A stretch of DNA of 64,000 nt from Bog-1198 sp963727045. GTDB lineage: Bacteria; Pseudomonadota; Gammaproteobacteria; Steroidobacterales; Steroidobacteraceae. The notes below the pieces were generated by a model. The model saw only the letters and a list, made by a program, of their open reading frames with translations. It was not told the origin of the DNA and ran no database searches. Positions 50,106 through 59,566 of this stretch are shown here, piece by piece; positions within the stretch are counted from its first letter, which is position 1; each line of letters begins with the position of its first letter. Made by a program: the position numbers and the translations under genes. The DNA lies in the NCBI GenBank assembly GCA_963727045.1, contig CAVSES010000001.1, positions 1,488,001 to 1,552,000 on the forward strand. The letters run 5' to 3'.

Positions 50106-51926
50106 GGATGCTTTCTCATTCCTGAATTCCGGGTTCGTTCACGGGTCTTCGCAACCTTGCGGGTACGAGAGGATTTGATCAGATGCAGGGCGCGGCCGAA
50201 CAAAGGGTGCGCCTGGGCCGGACCGCCGACGTGAATCACGCCGGTGCGCTGAAGTTCGTTTGTAAACACGTCGATGACGAGCTCGAGCACGTCGTCGTCG
50301 AGGGAACCGAAAGTGCCGTCGATGAGCAGCCACGGCGGATTCTGCAGCAGGATGCGCGCGATCGCGAGGCAGAGCTGCTCGTCCTGGCTCAATTCCCGAT
50401 CCCACCTTCGCGTCGTATCGAGTAGCGGCGCGAGACGCTCGAGGCCCAGCCGGTCGAGCGCGCTTTTGAATGCGCCCTCTTCGAAGCTTTCGGCCTTCAG
50501 CGGATAGGCGAGCACCTCGCGCAATGTTCCGCGGGGCATATACGGCGTGCCGCGCGGCAGGTAGAAGATCTGTTCGCCCGCCGGCCGTGTGATGTTCCCG
50601 CCGCCCCAGGGCCAAAGGCCCGCCAACGCACGGAACAGCTGGGTCTTTCCGGTTCCCGGCGCACCCAGAATGAGCACGCGTTCGCCGCTCTTCACGGTCA
50701 CCCTCGTTTCCTTGAGCTTGTCCGCATTCGCGGTGGAGACGATCTCCAGGTCGTCGATCGAAATCGCGCCCGGGTCGCCCTCCCCGTAGGTGATGCGGCT
50801 TTCGAACCCGCGCGGTTCATGGATGCTCATCAGGGCATGGCGGAAATTCGCGACACGAAGCAACGTCGCCCGCCAGTCGGCAATCGCGCTGAAGTTGTCG
50901 ATGAACCACCGCAGCGACGACTGCGCCTGGCTGAAGGCCCCGGCCGCCATCATCAGGCCGCCGAAGGAGACCTTGCCGCTGAAATACAAGGGCGCGGCGA
51001 CCAGATATGGGCGCGACCAGCGTAATCCATCCGAAGCCCGCGGTGACCCAGGTGAGATTGGCGTGACCCCTGACGATCCGGCGGGTCGCGGCAAGCACAT
51101 TGCCCAGATGCAGTTCGATGCGCCGTTTCTCATCCGCCTCGCCTTCCGCCAACGAAATGTCATCCACGTGCTCGTTGACGCGCACCAGGGAGAAGCGAAG
51201 ATCGGCTTCGCGCGCGTAGCGTTGCGCATTGCGCCCGATGAGACCCCGGCCGACCAAGTAGCTCATAAGAGAGCCTGCGCTCGCATAGAGGATCGCCGCC
51301 CACACCATGAATCCCGGGATGGTGTAGTCCCGGTCGCCAAATCTGAAAAGAAAATCGCTCGAAAGACGCCAGAGCACTCCCGCAAAGGTCACGAACAGTA
51401 TCGATGCCTGCAGCAGGCCCACGAACAGATCGGCCGACAGCTCGCAGAGCTTGCGTGCATCCTCATGAATGCGCTGGTCCGGATTGACGCCCATCGATCC
51501 TGCGTTGGCGAGCCAAAATGCCCGCCGCGGCGACATCCAGTCGTGAAGCAAGCCGAGCACCAATCCCTCGCGCAGCTTGAGCTCCAACGTTTCCACCAGC
51601 CATCGCTGCGCCACATTCAGGGTGAGGAGAAAACCCGCGATCAGAAAAAAGACGCCGAGCTGGAAGAGAAAATCCCGCAGGTCGCGGCGCGACAATGCGT
51701 CGTAGAATGGCTTGTTCCAGCCGTTCAGGCGAATCTGCCCGTATGCGGTGGCGGCGACGACCAGCACGATGGCGGCCAGCACGAAGATGACCGTCTTCCT
51801 CACGCGCGAGCCGAAGATGGTACGGAGCACGAGCCCGACCTGGCGCCCGAGGCCCAACCGGGGAGCTTCACCCTCGGACGCAGTGCCGGAGATTTCTGTT
51901 GCGCGTTCTGTCACCGTGCTCCGCAC
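50081..51926 (-). pseudogene. ABC transporter, SbmA/BacA-like permease-ATPase, one frameshift
   Basis: The N-terminal frame (GTG at 51926, or a later GTG at 51914 preceded by GGAG) gives the SbmA/BacA-like membrane domain: NGWNKPFYDALSRRDLRDF, NVAQRWLVETLELKLREGLV. It shifts near 51010 after WITLVAPI, where one extra T would restore LVAAPLYFSGKVSFGGLM in the next frame. The ATPase domain has Walker A GAPGTGKTQL, signature LSQDEQLCLAIAR and Walker B LLIDGTFGSLDD, where the expected catalytic Glu is Gly. Such fused exporters or importers move peptides or long-chain lipids. The altered Walker B suggests slow or no ATP hydrolysis. Confidence 0.85.
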
Positions 51927-51974
51927 TCTGCCACGCTTTGACGGGGCAGCATACCACTCAACCTGATGCGGGGA

Positions 51975-54959
51975 TCAGAAGGTGCAGATCACCTGCGCCG
52001 GGGTGCGCGGCAAAGTCACCGAATCCTGGTTGAAACTTGTGCAGGCGCGGCCGTCGACCACCACATTGCGCAGCGCGCCCCGGAGAGGCGGACGCAGAAC
52101 GATTCCGGCCGCGACTGCGCCGTGGAACTCGAATCGCAATGTGGAAGAATCAACCCTGCGCAGCGAATAGCTCAATTCGCCGTAGAGCGTCGGCATCTTC
52201 CGCACCTCAACGCCGGCGCCCTCGATCCACTCGGGTGCGAGGCCCGACGCCACGACGAGCGATTGATCCGCTTCGCGCTCGTAGGCGAACAGGCAGCGAA
52301 CGGCGAGCAGGAATTCAGCGGCAATCCACGTGTGCGGAAGATCCCCGAGATGCGCGGGCGTCCTCGGATCCCGCCAGGCGATCTCCGGCCACTGATTCCA
52401 GGCACGCGGCCGCCGGTCGGAGAGGAAGAACCGCAGCAGTTCCAACGCGGCGTCACGCCGTCCCAATCGAACCAAGGCACCGATGATGCGGATCTCATAC
52501 GGCGTGTAGTTCTGCGACACCACCGTGCCGTTGCGCTTGCTGCGCCAATCGGCGAGGTACTTGTCGAAGGTGCGCTCGACCGCATCGCGGTTGAGGCCTT
52601 CGGGCACATCGAGCAGATAGATGGCGTTGGCGGTCGCCGTAGGGTCGAAATCGGCCCACTCGATGCTTCCGGGAATGAATTCCAATTTGCGATTGGCCCG
52701 GGTCGTCTCAATCGAGGCGTAGAGCGAAGCGGCGAGGTGCGCACTCAGCGCTTCCCACCGCCGAGCGAGCAGTTCCCGCCCGGCGACAACCGCCAGGTGC
52801 ACGGCGTCGCGCAGCCCCTTGAGCGCCCAGAAGTCGTCCCAGTAGGAATGCACGGGCTGCGCCAGATAGCCCTCATGGCTGACCGATATCGGCAGCAATC
52901 CATCCTCGCCGAGCAACCCTTCGATACACGCCACCGCCCCGGCAACGAATGGCCAGGTTTCCGCAACGAAGGCATCATCCGCGCTGAATCGATGGTAATC
53001 GGCGATCAATGCCAGCAATTCTCCGTGGCTGTCGTGTTCGACCAGCCAATCGGTTCCTTCGCGGTCGACGCAGCAAGGCACAAAACCGTCGGCGCGCTGA
53101 TGCGGCGCATACCATCTGATGAACTCTTTCACTTCCTGTGCGTGCCCCATGCGCAGCAGCGCCGCGGCCATCATGGCTCCGTCGCGGATCCAGGAGCGCG
53201 TGTAGCGCCGCGGACCCGGCTGCAGCGCGGGACCCGAGCGTGTCACCAAAATATGCGCCGTCGCGGTGAGCGCTGCACGAACGGCATCGGGCATCCAATC
53301 CCCCCCGCTCCAGAGCGACACGGCAAGCCGGCTGCCCCACTCGAATGCGGGCTCGTCGACCGAGGCGGCCGAGACAAGCGGCTTGTAGTTGACGGAATTC
53401 TCGATGCTCTGATGGGGCCCGACTGACAATCCGAACTCCAGTGCGCCGGTGGCAAAACCAAAGGGGTCGCAAACCTCCGCGTCGGCCGGCAGCGCACCCG
53501 TTGCGAGACGGTCGGCCATGAATCCGTCATCAAATCTCAACGCGCCGAATCGCACGGGCCGGGTGCCTTCCGCGATCACCGGCACGAGCACTGTGGCGTC
53601 ATTGACGCGCACTGCGCCGCCGCGCCATGCCAGGCTGCGAATGGGACTGACGCCACCCAGATTCCGGAAACTCTGCCATGGTGGGGTGACTTGAAACGGG
53701 CGCATCACTACGAACAGACGCGGGGATAGGGAGCCGCCCGAGAGATTCTCGAACGTATAGCGCACCCGCGACACGCCGCCCGGCGTCGCCTCGGCTTGGA
53801 TTCTAAGACGCCAATCCTCCGTCTGCCAGATCACGGAGGGCACGGGCATCCAATCATCCTTGAGTTCCTGACGGAGGGAGACGTCCGTCCAAGTGAACAG
53901 CCTGCCCTTCACCCAGAGCATGGGCTCGATCGAGAACGAGCCCTGGTCCACCTCAACCATGCCGTCCTCGTTCAGCAGCGCGCAATGAGTGCCGCTCGCG
54001 GTGCCGAACGGGGTCCAGACGCTTTGTTCGTTGTGCAGCCAGCGGGGATGCCAGCCGCGCGGCTCGCCCTTTGCGACCTCAATCCAGAAGGCATGGATGG
54101 AGCGGGAAAACTCGAATGATTGCAGGCGCAATTTCGCACCCGCCGAAGGCTCCTCCATTTCCAGTCGAAGAAGACGAGTTCTGAGCCCCGGCAGGTACAC
54201 GTAGCTGCGTTGCCCGCCTGCGCGTTCCGCGACATAGACCGTCTTCCAGCGCCGTCCGCTGTCGGAGGCTCGGATGCGAAAACCGCTCGCCGGCGCCCGC
54301 TCGATCCACTCGACGATCAACCCTCCGACGGTGCGGGGCTCGACCGAATCGATCACGATCCACGGGCGAGGATCCTCGCGCCGGGGTTTCCAGCCGGAGT
54401 CGAGCAATGCGGCAGGCGCTCCGAAATCAGGCAGCGCGCTCGAGGCAGTGGCTTGCGGGGCTTCGGTGGGACTGCAATTCTCGATCTCGACGCCGCTAAT
54501 CCACACGCTGCCCTTGCCGCCCTCGCCCGCGACGATGGCAAACTCCATCGAGCCCAGCACCGCAAGGCGTCCGCCGCTCGACGGACCCCAGGCAAAGTCG
54601 ATGTCCCGGCTCGCGATCCGCATTCGTTTCCAACGCGCAGGGAGCCGCAGATCCTTCTCAACGTGCCGCCACACGTTTTGACCGGTGGCATCCGCCAGCT
54701 TGAGCTCCAGATGATTCACCGTGCCGCGGCCCCGCAGGCGAAACGTCACGGCGTATTCCTCCGGCATGGTCGACGTGACCGCACGCCGCGCGACCACGAA
54801 TCCTCCGCCTCCTTTGAAATCGAAATCCATGCGAAGCGCGGAGCGGCGCCCGGCGGGCACCGAGGACAGGTGCAGCTCGGCGTTTCCGGAGACAATGGGC
54901 TGCCATTCGGATCGCACGTCGGCTTCAACGATCTTTCTTTGCATCGGCTTGTCGGGCAC
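51975..54959 (-). CDS. six-hairpin glycosidase-like protein with N-terminal carbohydrate-binding-like domains
   Basis: A 994-residue protein without signal peptide. Residues 1-150 are a beta-sandwich like a carbohydrate-binding module (FAWGPSSGGRLAVLGSMEFA); 180-280 resemble a discoidin/F5-8C domain (RTVGGLIVEWIERAP, FRIRASDSGRRWKTVYVAE). From about 540 on is an alpha/alpha-barrel with TRSWIRDGAMMAAALLRMGH, a mark shared by glucosidases of the GH15/GH37/GH63/amylo-1,6-glucosidase kind. Substrate unknown. Start is GTG at 54959 or the ATG 15 bp later (MQRKIVEAD). It lies 41 bp after phnW and 48 bp before the ABC gene. Confidence 0.75.
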   Translation of the reverse strand: MPDKPMQRKIVEADVRSEWQPIVSGNAELHLSSVPAGRRSALRMDFDFKGGGGFVVARRAVTSTMPEEYAVTFRLRGRGTVNHLELKLADATGQNVWRHVEKDLRLPARWKRMRIASRDIDFAWGPSSGGRLAVLGSMEFAIVAGEGGKGSVWISGVEIENCSPTEAPQATASSALPDFGAPAALLDSGWKPRREDPRPWIVIDSVEPRTVGGLIVEWIERAPASGFRIRASDSGRRWKTVYVAERAGGQRSYVYLPGLRTRLLRLEMEEPSAGAKLRLQSFEFSRSIHAFWIEVAKGEPRGWHPRWLHNEQSVWTPFGTASGTHCALLNEDGMVEVDQGSFSIEPMLWVKGRLFTWTDVSLRQELKDDWMPVPSVIWQTEDWRLRIQAEATPGGVSRVRYTFENLSGGSLSPRLFVVMRPFQVTPPWQSFRNLGGVSPIRSLAWRGGAVRVNDATVLVPVIAEGTRPVRFGALRFDDGFMADRLATGALPADAEVCDPFGFATGALEFGLSVGPHQSIENSVNYKPLVSAASVDEPAFEWGSRLAVSLWSGGDWMPDAVRAALTATAHILVTRSGPALQPGPRRYTRSWIRDGAMMAAALLRMGHAQEVKEFIRWYAPHQRADGFVPCCVDREGTDWLVEHDSHGELLALIADYHRFSADDAFVAETWPFVAGAVACIEGLLGEDGLLPISVSHEGYLAQPVHSYWDDFWALKGLRDAVHLAVVAGRELLARRWEALSAHLAASLYASIETTRANRKLEFIPGSIEWADFDPTATANAIYLLDVPEGLNRDAVERTFDKYLADWRSKRNGTVVSQNYTPYEIRIIGALVRLGRRDAALELLRFFLSDRRPRAWNQWPEIAWRDPRTPAHLGDLPHTWIAAEFLLAVRCLFAYEREADQSLVVASGLAPEWIEGAGVEVRKMPTLYGELSYSLRRVDSSTLRFEFHGAVAAGIVLRPPLRGALRNVVVDGRACTSFNQDSVTLPRTPAQVICTF

Positions 54960-55000
54960 CGGCTCTTTTGAAGGGCCGCCAATATGACACGAACCGCTCG

Positions 55001-56113
55001 TCAGAGGGGCGCGATGCGGCGTACTCCCATCTCGTTCAATACGGCGGCAACCGCGGCCACGGCGCTCCTCAGCACATCCGCGCCGATCGCGCCGATGCAG
55101 CCGACCCGAAAGGTATCCACGGCGGTCAGCTTGCCCGGGTACAGGATGAATCCGCGGCCGCGCACCCGGCGATAGAATTCCTTGAAGTCATATGCGGGAT
55201 CGGGCGGCGAGTGAAACGTGACGATGATCGGCGCCTGCAGCTCGTCCGGCAGGAATGTCTTGAAACCCAGCGCCCGCATGCCCGACACGAGTGCCGCGCA
55301 GTTCTCCGTGTAGCGTGCCAACCGCGCCGTCAAGCCGCCCTGTACCCGATACTGGTCGATGGCGGCACGAAGAGCGGCCACGACGTGAGTCGGCGGCGTG
55401 AAGCGCCACTGGCCGGTCTTTTGCATGTACGTCCACTGGTCCAGGAGATCCATGGCAAGCGAAGCGCTGTTGCCGGCGGATCGTTCCAACGCGGTGCGTC
55501 GGGTGATGATGAATCCCATGCCGGGAACGCCTTCGAGACATTTGCCGGAAGCCGCGACCAGCGCGTCGAAGCGAAGCCTTTCGGCGTCGATTGGAATTGC
55601 TCCATAGGAACTCATCGCATCGATGATCAGTCCGCGTCCGCGGCGGGCGACGACGGCCGCGATCTCGGCCAGCGGATTCAGAATCCCCGTGCCGGTTTCG
55701 CAGTGCACCTGCGCAACATGGGTGATGTCGGAATCGGCGGCGAGCGCCGCATCGATGCGCTCCGGGTCCGCGGGCGCCTGCTCGCCGTGGGGCAGCACGA
55801 CAGCCGCTCGTCCGAGGTATCCCAAGATGCGCACGATGCGCTTGCAGTAGCTGCCGTTGTCCGGCACGAGGACTTTCCCGCCCCTTGGAACGAGGGTTCC
55901 GAGCGCCGCTTCGACCGCGAACGTGCCGCTGCCCTGCAACGGAACACACACGTGTCCGGATTGGGCATTGACGATCGACACGAGATCGCCGCACACCGAT
56001 GCGGTCAGCTCGTTGAAGGAGCCGTCCCACGAACCCCAGTCCGCGAGCATCGCGGATTTGGTCTGTACCGAGGTCGTCAGCGGGCCGGGCGTCAGCAATA
56101 TCGGGTCCGTCAT
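55001..56113 (-). CDS. phnW: 2-aminoethylphosphonate-pyruvate aminotransferase
   Basis: A 370-residue PLP enzyme of class V. The ATG at 56113 follows GAGG; family start MTDPILLTPGPLTTS. Also seen are RDWGSWD-like DWGSWDGSFNEL, PLQGSGTFAVEAALGTL, LIIDAMSSYGAIPID and the Schiff-base Lys in AASGKCLEGVPG. It transfers the amino group of 2-aminoethylphosphonate to pyruvate, giving phosphonoacetaldehyde and alanine. Last of the three phn genes, 16 bp after phnY. Confidence 0.95.
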   Translation of the reverse strand: MTDPILLTPGPLTTSVQTKSAMLADWGSWDGSFNELTASVCGDLVSIVNAQSGHVCVPLQGSGTFAVEAALGTLVPRGGKVLVPDNGSYCKRIVRILGYLGRAAVVLPHGEQAPADPERIDAALAADSDITHVAQVHCETGTGILNPLAEIAAVVARRGRGLIIDAMSSYGAIPIDAERLRFDALVAASGKCLEGVPGMGFIITRRTALERSAGNSASLAMDLLDQWTYMQKTGQWRFTPPTHVVAALRAAIDQYRVQGGLTARLARYTENCAALVSGMRALGFKTFLPDELQAPIIVTFHSPPDPAYDFKEFYRRVRGRGFILYPGKLTAVDTFRVGCIGAIGADVLRSAVAAVAAVLNEMGVRRIAPL

Positions 56114-56129
56114 GGAAACCTCGCTCAAA

Positions 56130-57581
56130 TCACCACGGCAATGAATAGGTCTTCGTGTTGCAGAAGCTCTTCATGGCCTCCTGCACGCCTTCCTTGTAGC
56201 CCAAACCCGAGTCCTTGATGCCTCCAAACGGCGTGATCTCGAGGCGGTAGCCCGGAACCTCGCGCACGTTCACGCTGCCGACATGCAGCTCTTTGACGAA
56301 GCGCGCGATCAGATCGAGCCGGTTGGTGCACAGCGAGGATGACAGGCCGTAGGCGGTTCCGTTGGCGATGCTGATCGCCTCCTCCACCGTCTTGAAGCGG
56401 ATCACGGGCGAGACCGGGCCGAACGTCTCGTGCCGCACCACCCGCATGTGCGGCGTGACCCGATCGAGCACAGTCGGCGAGTACAGCGCGCCGCGGCGGA
56501 TATTGCCGACCAGGAGGCTCGCCCCGTCCGCCACCGCTTCATTCACCACCGCTTCGAATCGACGTGCCGACGGCTCGTCGATCACGGTGCCCATGTCCAT
56601 GGCCGGATCGAAGGGATCGCCGTACTTGACGGCCCGCGTCTTTTCAACCAGCAGCTCCACGAAACGCTCCGCCACGCTTTCCTGAACCAGCATGCGTTTG
56701 ACGGCAGTGCATCGCTGGCCCGAGTTCTTGTACGAACCGCTCGCCGCCAGGGACGCCGCTTCCTCGACGTCCGCGTCCTCGAGCACGATGATCGGATCGT
56801 TCCCGCCGAGCTCGAGCACCTGGCGCTTGTAAACGGCCTTGGCTGCAATGTGCTTGCCGATCGCCACGCCGCCTGTGAAGGTGATGAGGTCGACGTTCTC
56901 GCTGGTCAAGAGTTCGTCTGCGATTTCGGCAGGATCGCCGGTGAGGACCGAGAGCATTTCGGGCGGCAAACCGGCCTCATACAGGATGTCGGCGAGCGCA
57001 AATGCGGTGAGCGGTGTCTTCTCGCTGGGCTTGAGCACCATGCGGTTGTTGGTGGCCACCGCAGGAGCCACTTTGTGGATCACCTGGTTGAGCGGATGGT
57101 TGAACGGGGTGATCGCCGTGATCGCGCCCTGCAGCGGCTCGCGCAGCGTGTAAACCTTGCGGCTCTTCCCGTGCGCCGTGAGATCACACGAGAAGATCTC
57201 ACCATCGTCCACCAGCGCGAGATTGGCGGCGAACAACAGCACATCGGAGGCGCGGCCGACCTCGTACTGCGAATCCTTCACGCAAAGCCCCGATTCCAAC
57301 GTGATCAAGCGCGCGAGCTCGTCGCGTCTCGATGCAATGATGGCGCCCGCCTTCATGAGGATGACGTAGCGCTCGTGGCGGGTGAGGGCGGACCGGAAAC
57401 CCTTGGCGATCTTGAGGGCCCGCTTGACGTCATCGACCGTGGCCTTGGGAACCGTACCGGCCAGCTCGCCGGTGTATGGGTGGCGAACCTCGATGACGCG
57501 TTCGCGGGATACCTTCTCGCCCGCGATGCGCAGCGATTCGCGGATCGGTTGTCGCGTGGCGGAAGGGGCGCTGGCGGACAT
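56130..57581 (-). CDS. phnY: phosphonoacetaldehyde dehydrogenase
   Basis: A 483-residue NAD-dependent aldehyde dehydrogenase. The start ATG at 57581 follows GAGGTG; a GTG at 57599 overlapping the phnA stop is the alternative. Motifs are AITPFNHPLNQVIHK, FTGGVAIGKHIA (NAD site), Glu257 in LELGGNDP and the nucleophile Cys291 in SGQRCTAVKR. Context with phnW and phnA identifies the substrate: phosphonoacetaldehyde is oxidised to phosphonoacetate. Confidence 0.93.
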   Translation of the reverse strand: MSASAPSATRQPIRESLRIAGEKVSRERVIEVRHPYTGELAGTVPKATVDDVKRALKIAKGFRSALTRHERYVILMKAGAIIASRRDELARLITLESGLCVKDSQYEVGRASDVLLFAANLALVDDGEIFSCDLTAHGKSRKVYTLREPLQGAITAITPFNHPLNQVIHKVAPAVATNNRMVLKPSEKTPLTAFALADILYEAGLPPEMLSVLTGDPAEIADELLTSENVDLITFTGGVAIGKHIAAKAVYKRQVLELGGNDPIIVLEDADVEEAASLAASGSYKNSGQRCTAVKRMLVQESVAERFVELLVEKTRAVKYGDPFDPAMDMGTVIDEPSARRFEAVVNEAVADGASLLVGNIRRGALYSPTVLDRVTPHMRVVRHETFGPVSPVIRFKTVEEAISIANGTAYGLSSSLCTNRLDLIARFVKELHVGSVNVREVPGYRLEITPFGGIKDSGLGYKEGVQEAMKSFCNTKTYSLPW

Positions 57582-57595
57582 CGGATGCACCTCAA

Positions 57596-58837
57596 TCACG
57601 CTCGAGCGGCGAGATTCAGCCCAAGATCGAACGCATCGAAATTGCGCCAGCGCCGGCCCCCCGGCTGCACGCCGATCCGGCGATTGATGAGCAGCGGCAC
57701 CTTCTGCTCGGAGGTGCCGCCGTGGGAGCGCAGCGGAACGTCGAGCCCGGACAGATCGTGCCGGTCGCGGCTGGTGCCGATCACCGTATCGCGCTGGGAA
57801 ACGGCGACAAGATCGCCGATGCGGTCGGGCGGCAGTTCGAACCGTGCGGCAGCTTCGGCACGCGTAAGCACCGCCTCAATGCCGGGAATGGCAGCGATTC
57901 GCTCCTGCAGCTCGCGCTGCCGGGCGGCGTCGGACACGTAGACCAGCGCGAAGGAACCAAGCGCACCGTGATGCACGACGTAGGGGTCGGTGATCGGCAG
58001 AATCACCCGTGCCTTGTGCTGTCCCAGCCACGCATCGAGGGTGTCCTGCAGGTAGATCACATTGGGCCGGCCATCGGCGCCGTGTTTGGCGTTCATGCCG
58101 TGATCGGCGGTCAGTACGATGGTGGCTCCAAGTTCATCGAGCCGCGCGAGATTGCGGTCGATCATCGCGTAGAACTCATTGGCCGAGGGTGTGCCGGGGG
58201 CCGCCTTGTGCTGGATGTAGTCGGTGGTCGACAGGTACATGAGATCCGGGCGCTCGCGCTCCATCAGTTTGACGCCGGCGACGAACACGAATTCGGACAG
58301 TTCCGCGCTGTACACCGACGGGAGCGGCATGCCGACGCGGGCGAGCACGTCTTCGATGCCATTCTCCGCCAGCGTCGCCTGGTCCGCCTTTTCGGAGGAG
58401 AAGCAGATGCCCTGCATCCGGTGGCCGAGAAGTTTTCGCAGCTTGTCCTTCGCGGTGATCACGGCGACTTTCGCACCCGCCGCGGAAAACGCCGCGAGAA
58501 TCGTCCCGGCCCGCAGGAGCCGCGGCTCGTTCATCATGATCTCCTCGCCGCTCTCCGGGTCCAGGAAGTAGTTGCCGCAGATTCCGTGGACCGAAGGCGG
58601 CGCGCCCGTTACGATCGACAAATTATTGGGATTGGTGAAGCTCGGCATCACGCAATCTGCGGTGAAATGGGAGCCGGCGCCCGCGAGCAGCCGGCCCAGG
58701 AAGGGCGCCACGCCGGCCGCGACGGCGGCCGTGATGTACTCGTACTCGCAGCCGTCGACGCAGACGACGACCAGCGGACGGTCCATCCAATGGTAGGTTC
58801 GTCCGTTCACTTCGATGTCGCTTCGCAAGATGCCCAC
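57596..58837 (-). CDS. phnA: phosphonoacetate hydrolase
   Basis: A 413-residue member of the alkaline phosphatase superfamily, soluble. VVVCVDGCEYEYI gives metal ligand Asp28; Thr68 in VMPSFTNPNNLS is the nucleophile position; TTDYIQHKAAPG and VLTADHGMNAKHG hold further zinc ligands. It splits phosphonoacetate to acetate and phosphate. It follows the regulator by 2 bp and is coupled with phnY. Confidence 0.95.
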   Translation of the reverse strand: MGILRSDIEVNGRTYHWMDRPLVVVCVDGCEYEYITAAVAAGVAPFLGRLLAGAGSHFTADCVMPSFTNPNNLSIVTGAPPSVHGICGNYFLDPESGEEIMMNEPRLLRAGTILAAFSAAGAKVAVITAKDKLRKLLGHRMQGICFSSEKADQATLAENGIEDVLARVGMPLPSVYSAELSEFVFVAGVKLMERERPDLMYLSTTDYIQHKAAPGTPSANEFYAMIDRNLARLDELGATIVLTADHGMNAKHGADGRPNVIYLQDTLDAWLGQHKARVILPITDPYVVHHGALGSFALVYVSDAARQRELQERIAAIPGIEAVLTRAEAAARFELPPDRIGDLVAVSQRDTVIGTSRDRHDLSGLDVPLRSHGGTSEQKVPLLINRRIGVQPGGRRWRNFDAFDLGLNLAARA

Positions 58838-58839
58838 TC

Positions 58840-59517
58840 CTATTGCCGCGCCGCCTTGTGCATCCGGGCGCGGCTTTCGACGGCATGGCGGCGCAGCAGC
58901 CGCCCCGCGCGTGCGGAATCGCGCGCCGCGACGGCTTCGACCACCGCCCTGTGCTCGGTGTTGGACACCGCGAACCCGCCGCCGTCCTGCAGTCCTCGAA
59001 GGCGGAACAGGAGCAGCCCCTTGGTCAGAAGCCGGTAGCTCTCCGTCAGGCGGGCATTTCCGGCGTAATCGACGAGCATGTCGTGAAATTTCAGGTTGAG
59101 CGCATGGTAGCGCTTGATGTCCTTGAGGTTGGTCGCTTCATCCATTTCGGCGACCACCGACTCCAAAGCCCGTCGCTGCTCCGGTGTGGCGCGCTCGGCA
59201 ACCCGCTGGCCGATCAGTTGGTCGAGCGCCTCGCGAACATCGTAGATTTCATCCGCTTCGGCGACGGACACTTCACGGACGAATACGCCGCGGTTCTTCT
59301 CGGAGCGAACGAGACGCGATTCTTCGAGAGCCCGCAACGCCTCGCGTATCGGGCCGCGGCTCATCGAGAACCGTGCCGCCAGATCGCTCTCGTTGATGCG
59401 CTGACCCACGGCAAGTTCCCCGCGCAGAATCAGTTGTTCGATTTCGGCCTGCACCAGCGCCGGCAGCGAATTCGCCTGCACGAGCTGCAGCACGGTGGGG
59501 ACGGCGGCCTGTACCAT
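58840..59517 (-). CDS. GntR family regulator, FCD type, phosphonate-associated
   Basis: A 225-residue regulator. The winged helix near residues 20-85 has GQRINESDLAARFSMSRGPI and REALRALEESRLV. The C-terminal FCD ligand domain has DVREALDQLIGQRVAERA, YHALNLKFHDMLVDYAGN and TEHRAVVEAVAARD with the three metal-binding His of the family. First gene of the regulator-phnA-phnY-phnW run, 2 bp before phnA. It probably represses the phn genes and itself; a fitting inverted repeat lies upstream. The effector may be 2-aminoethylphosphonate or an intermediate. Confidence 0.9.
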   Translation of the reverse strand: MVQAAVPTVLQLVQANSLPALVQAEIEQLILRGELAVGQRINESDLAARFSMSRGPIREALRALEESRLVRSEKNRGVFVREVSVAEADEIYDVREALDQLIGQRVAERATPEQRRALESVVAEMDEATNLKDIKRYHALNLKFHDMLVDYAGNARLTESYRLLTKGLLLFRLRGLQDGGGFAVSNTEHRAVVEAVAARDSARAGRLLRRHAVESRARMHKAARQ

Positions 59518-59541
59518 GTGTTTAACGTATCATAACTGCCA

Positions 59542-59566
59542 ATTGTTGACAATCTTCAGTCAACAA
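59542..59566 (-). promoter_or_regulatory. candidate operator of the phosphonate regulator
   Basis: Two overlapping symmetric elements lie 25-49 bp upstream of the regulator start. One is ATTGTTGACAAT (59542-59553, half-sites ATTGT/ACAAT); the other is TTGTTGA-N10-TCAACAA (59543-59566). TTGT...ACAA half-sites are common for FCD-type GntR proteins. On the regulator strand TTGACA sits inside the palindrome and can act as -35, so binding would block transcription. Confidence 0.6.

Noticed and set aside
51966..53426. A 486-codon plus-strand open frame opposite the glycosidase-like gene
   Set aside because: Same antisense character, no ribosome-binding site, and the minus-strand protein has clear domain structure.
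56430..57941. A 503-codon plus-strand open frame opposite phnY and phnA
   Set aside because: The minus strand encodes complete, well-conserved enzymes with catalytic residues; the plus frame has none.
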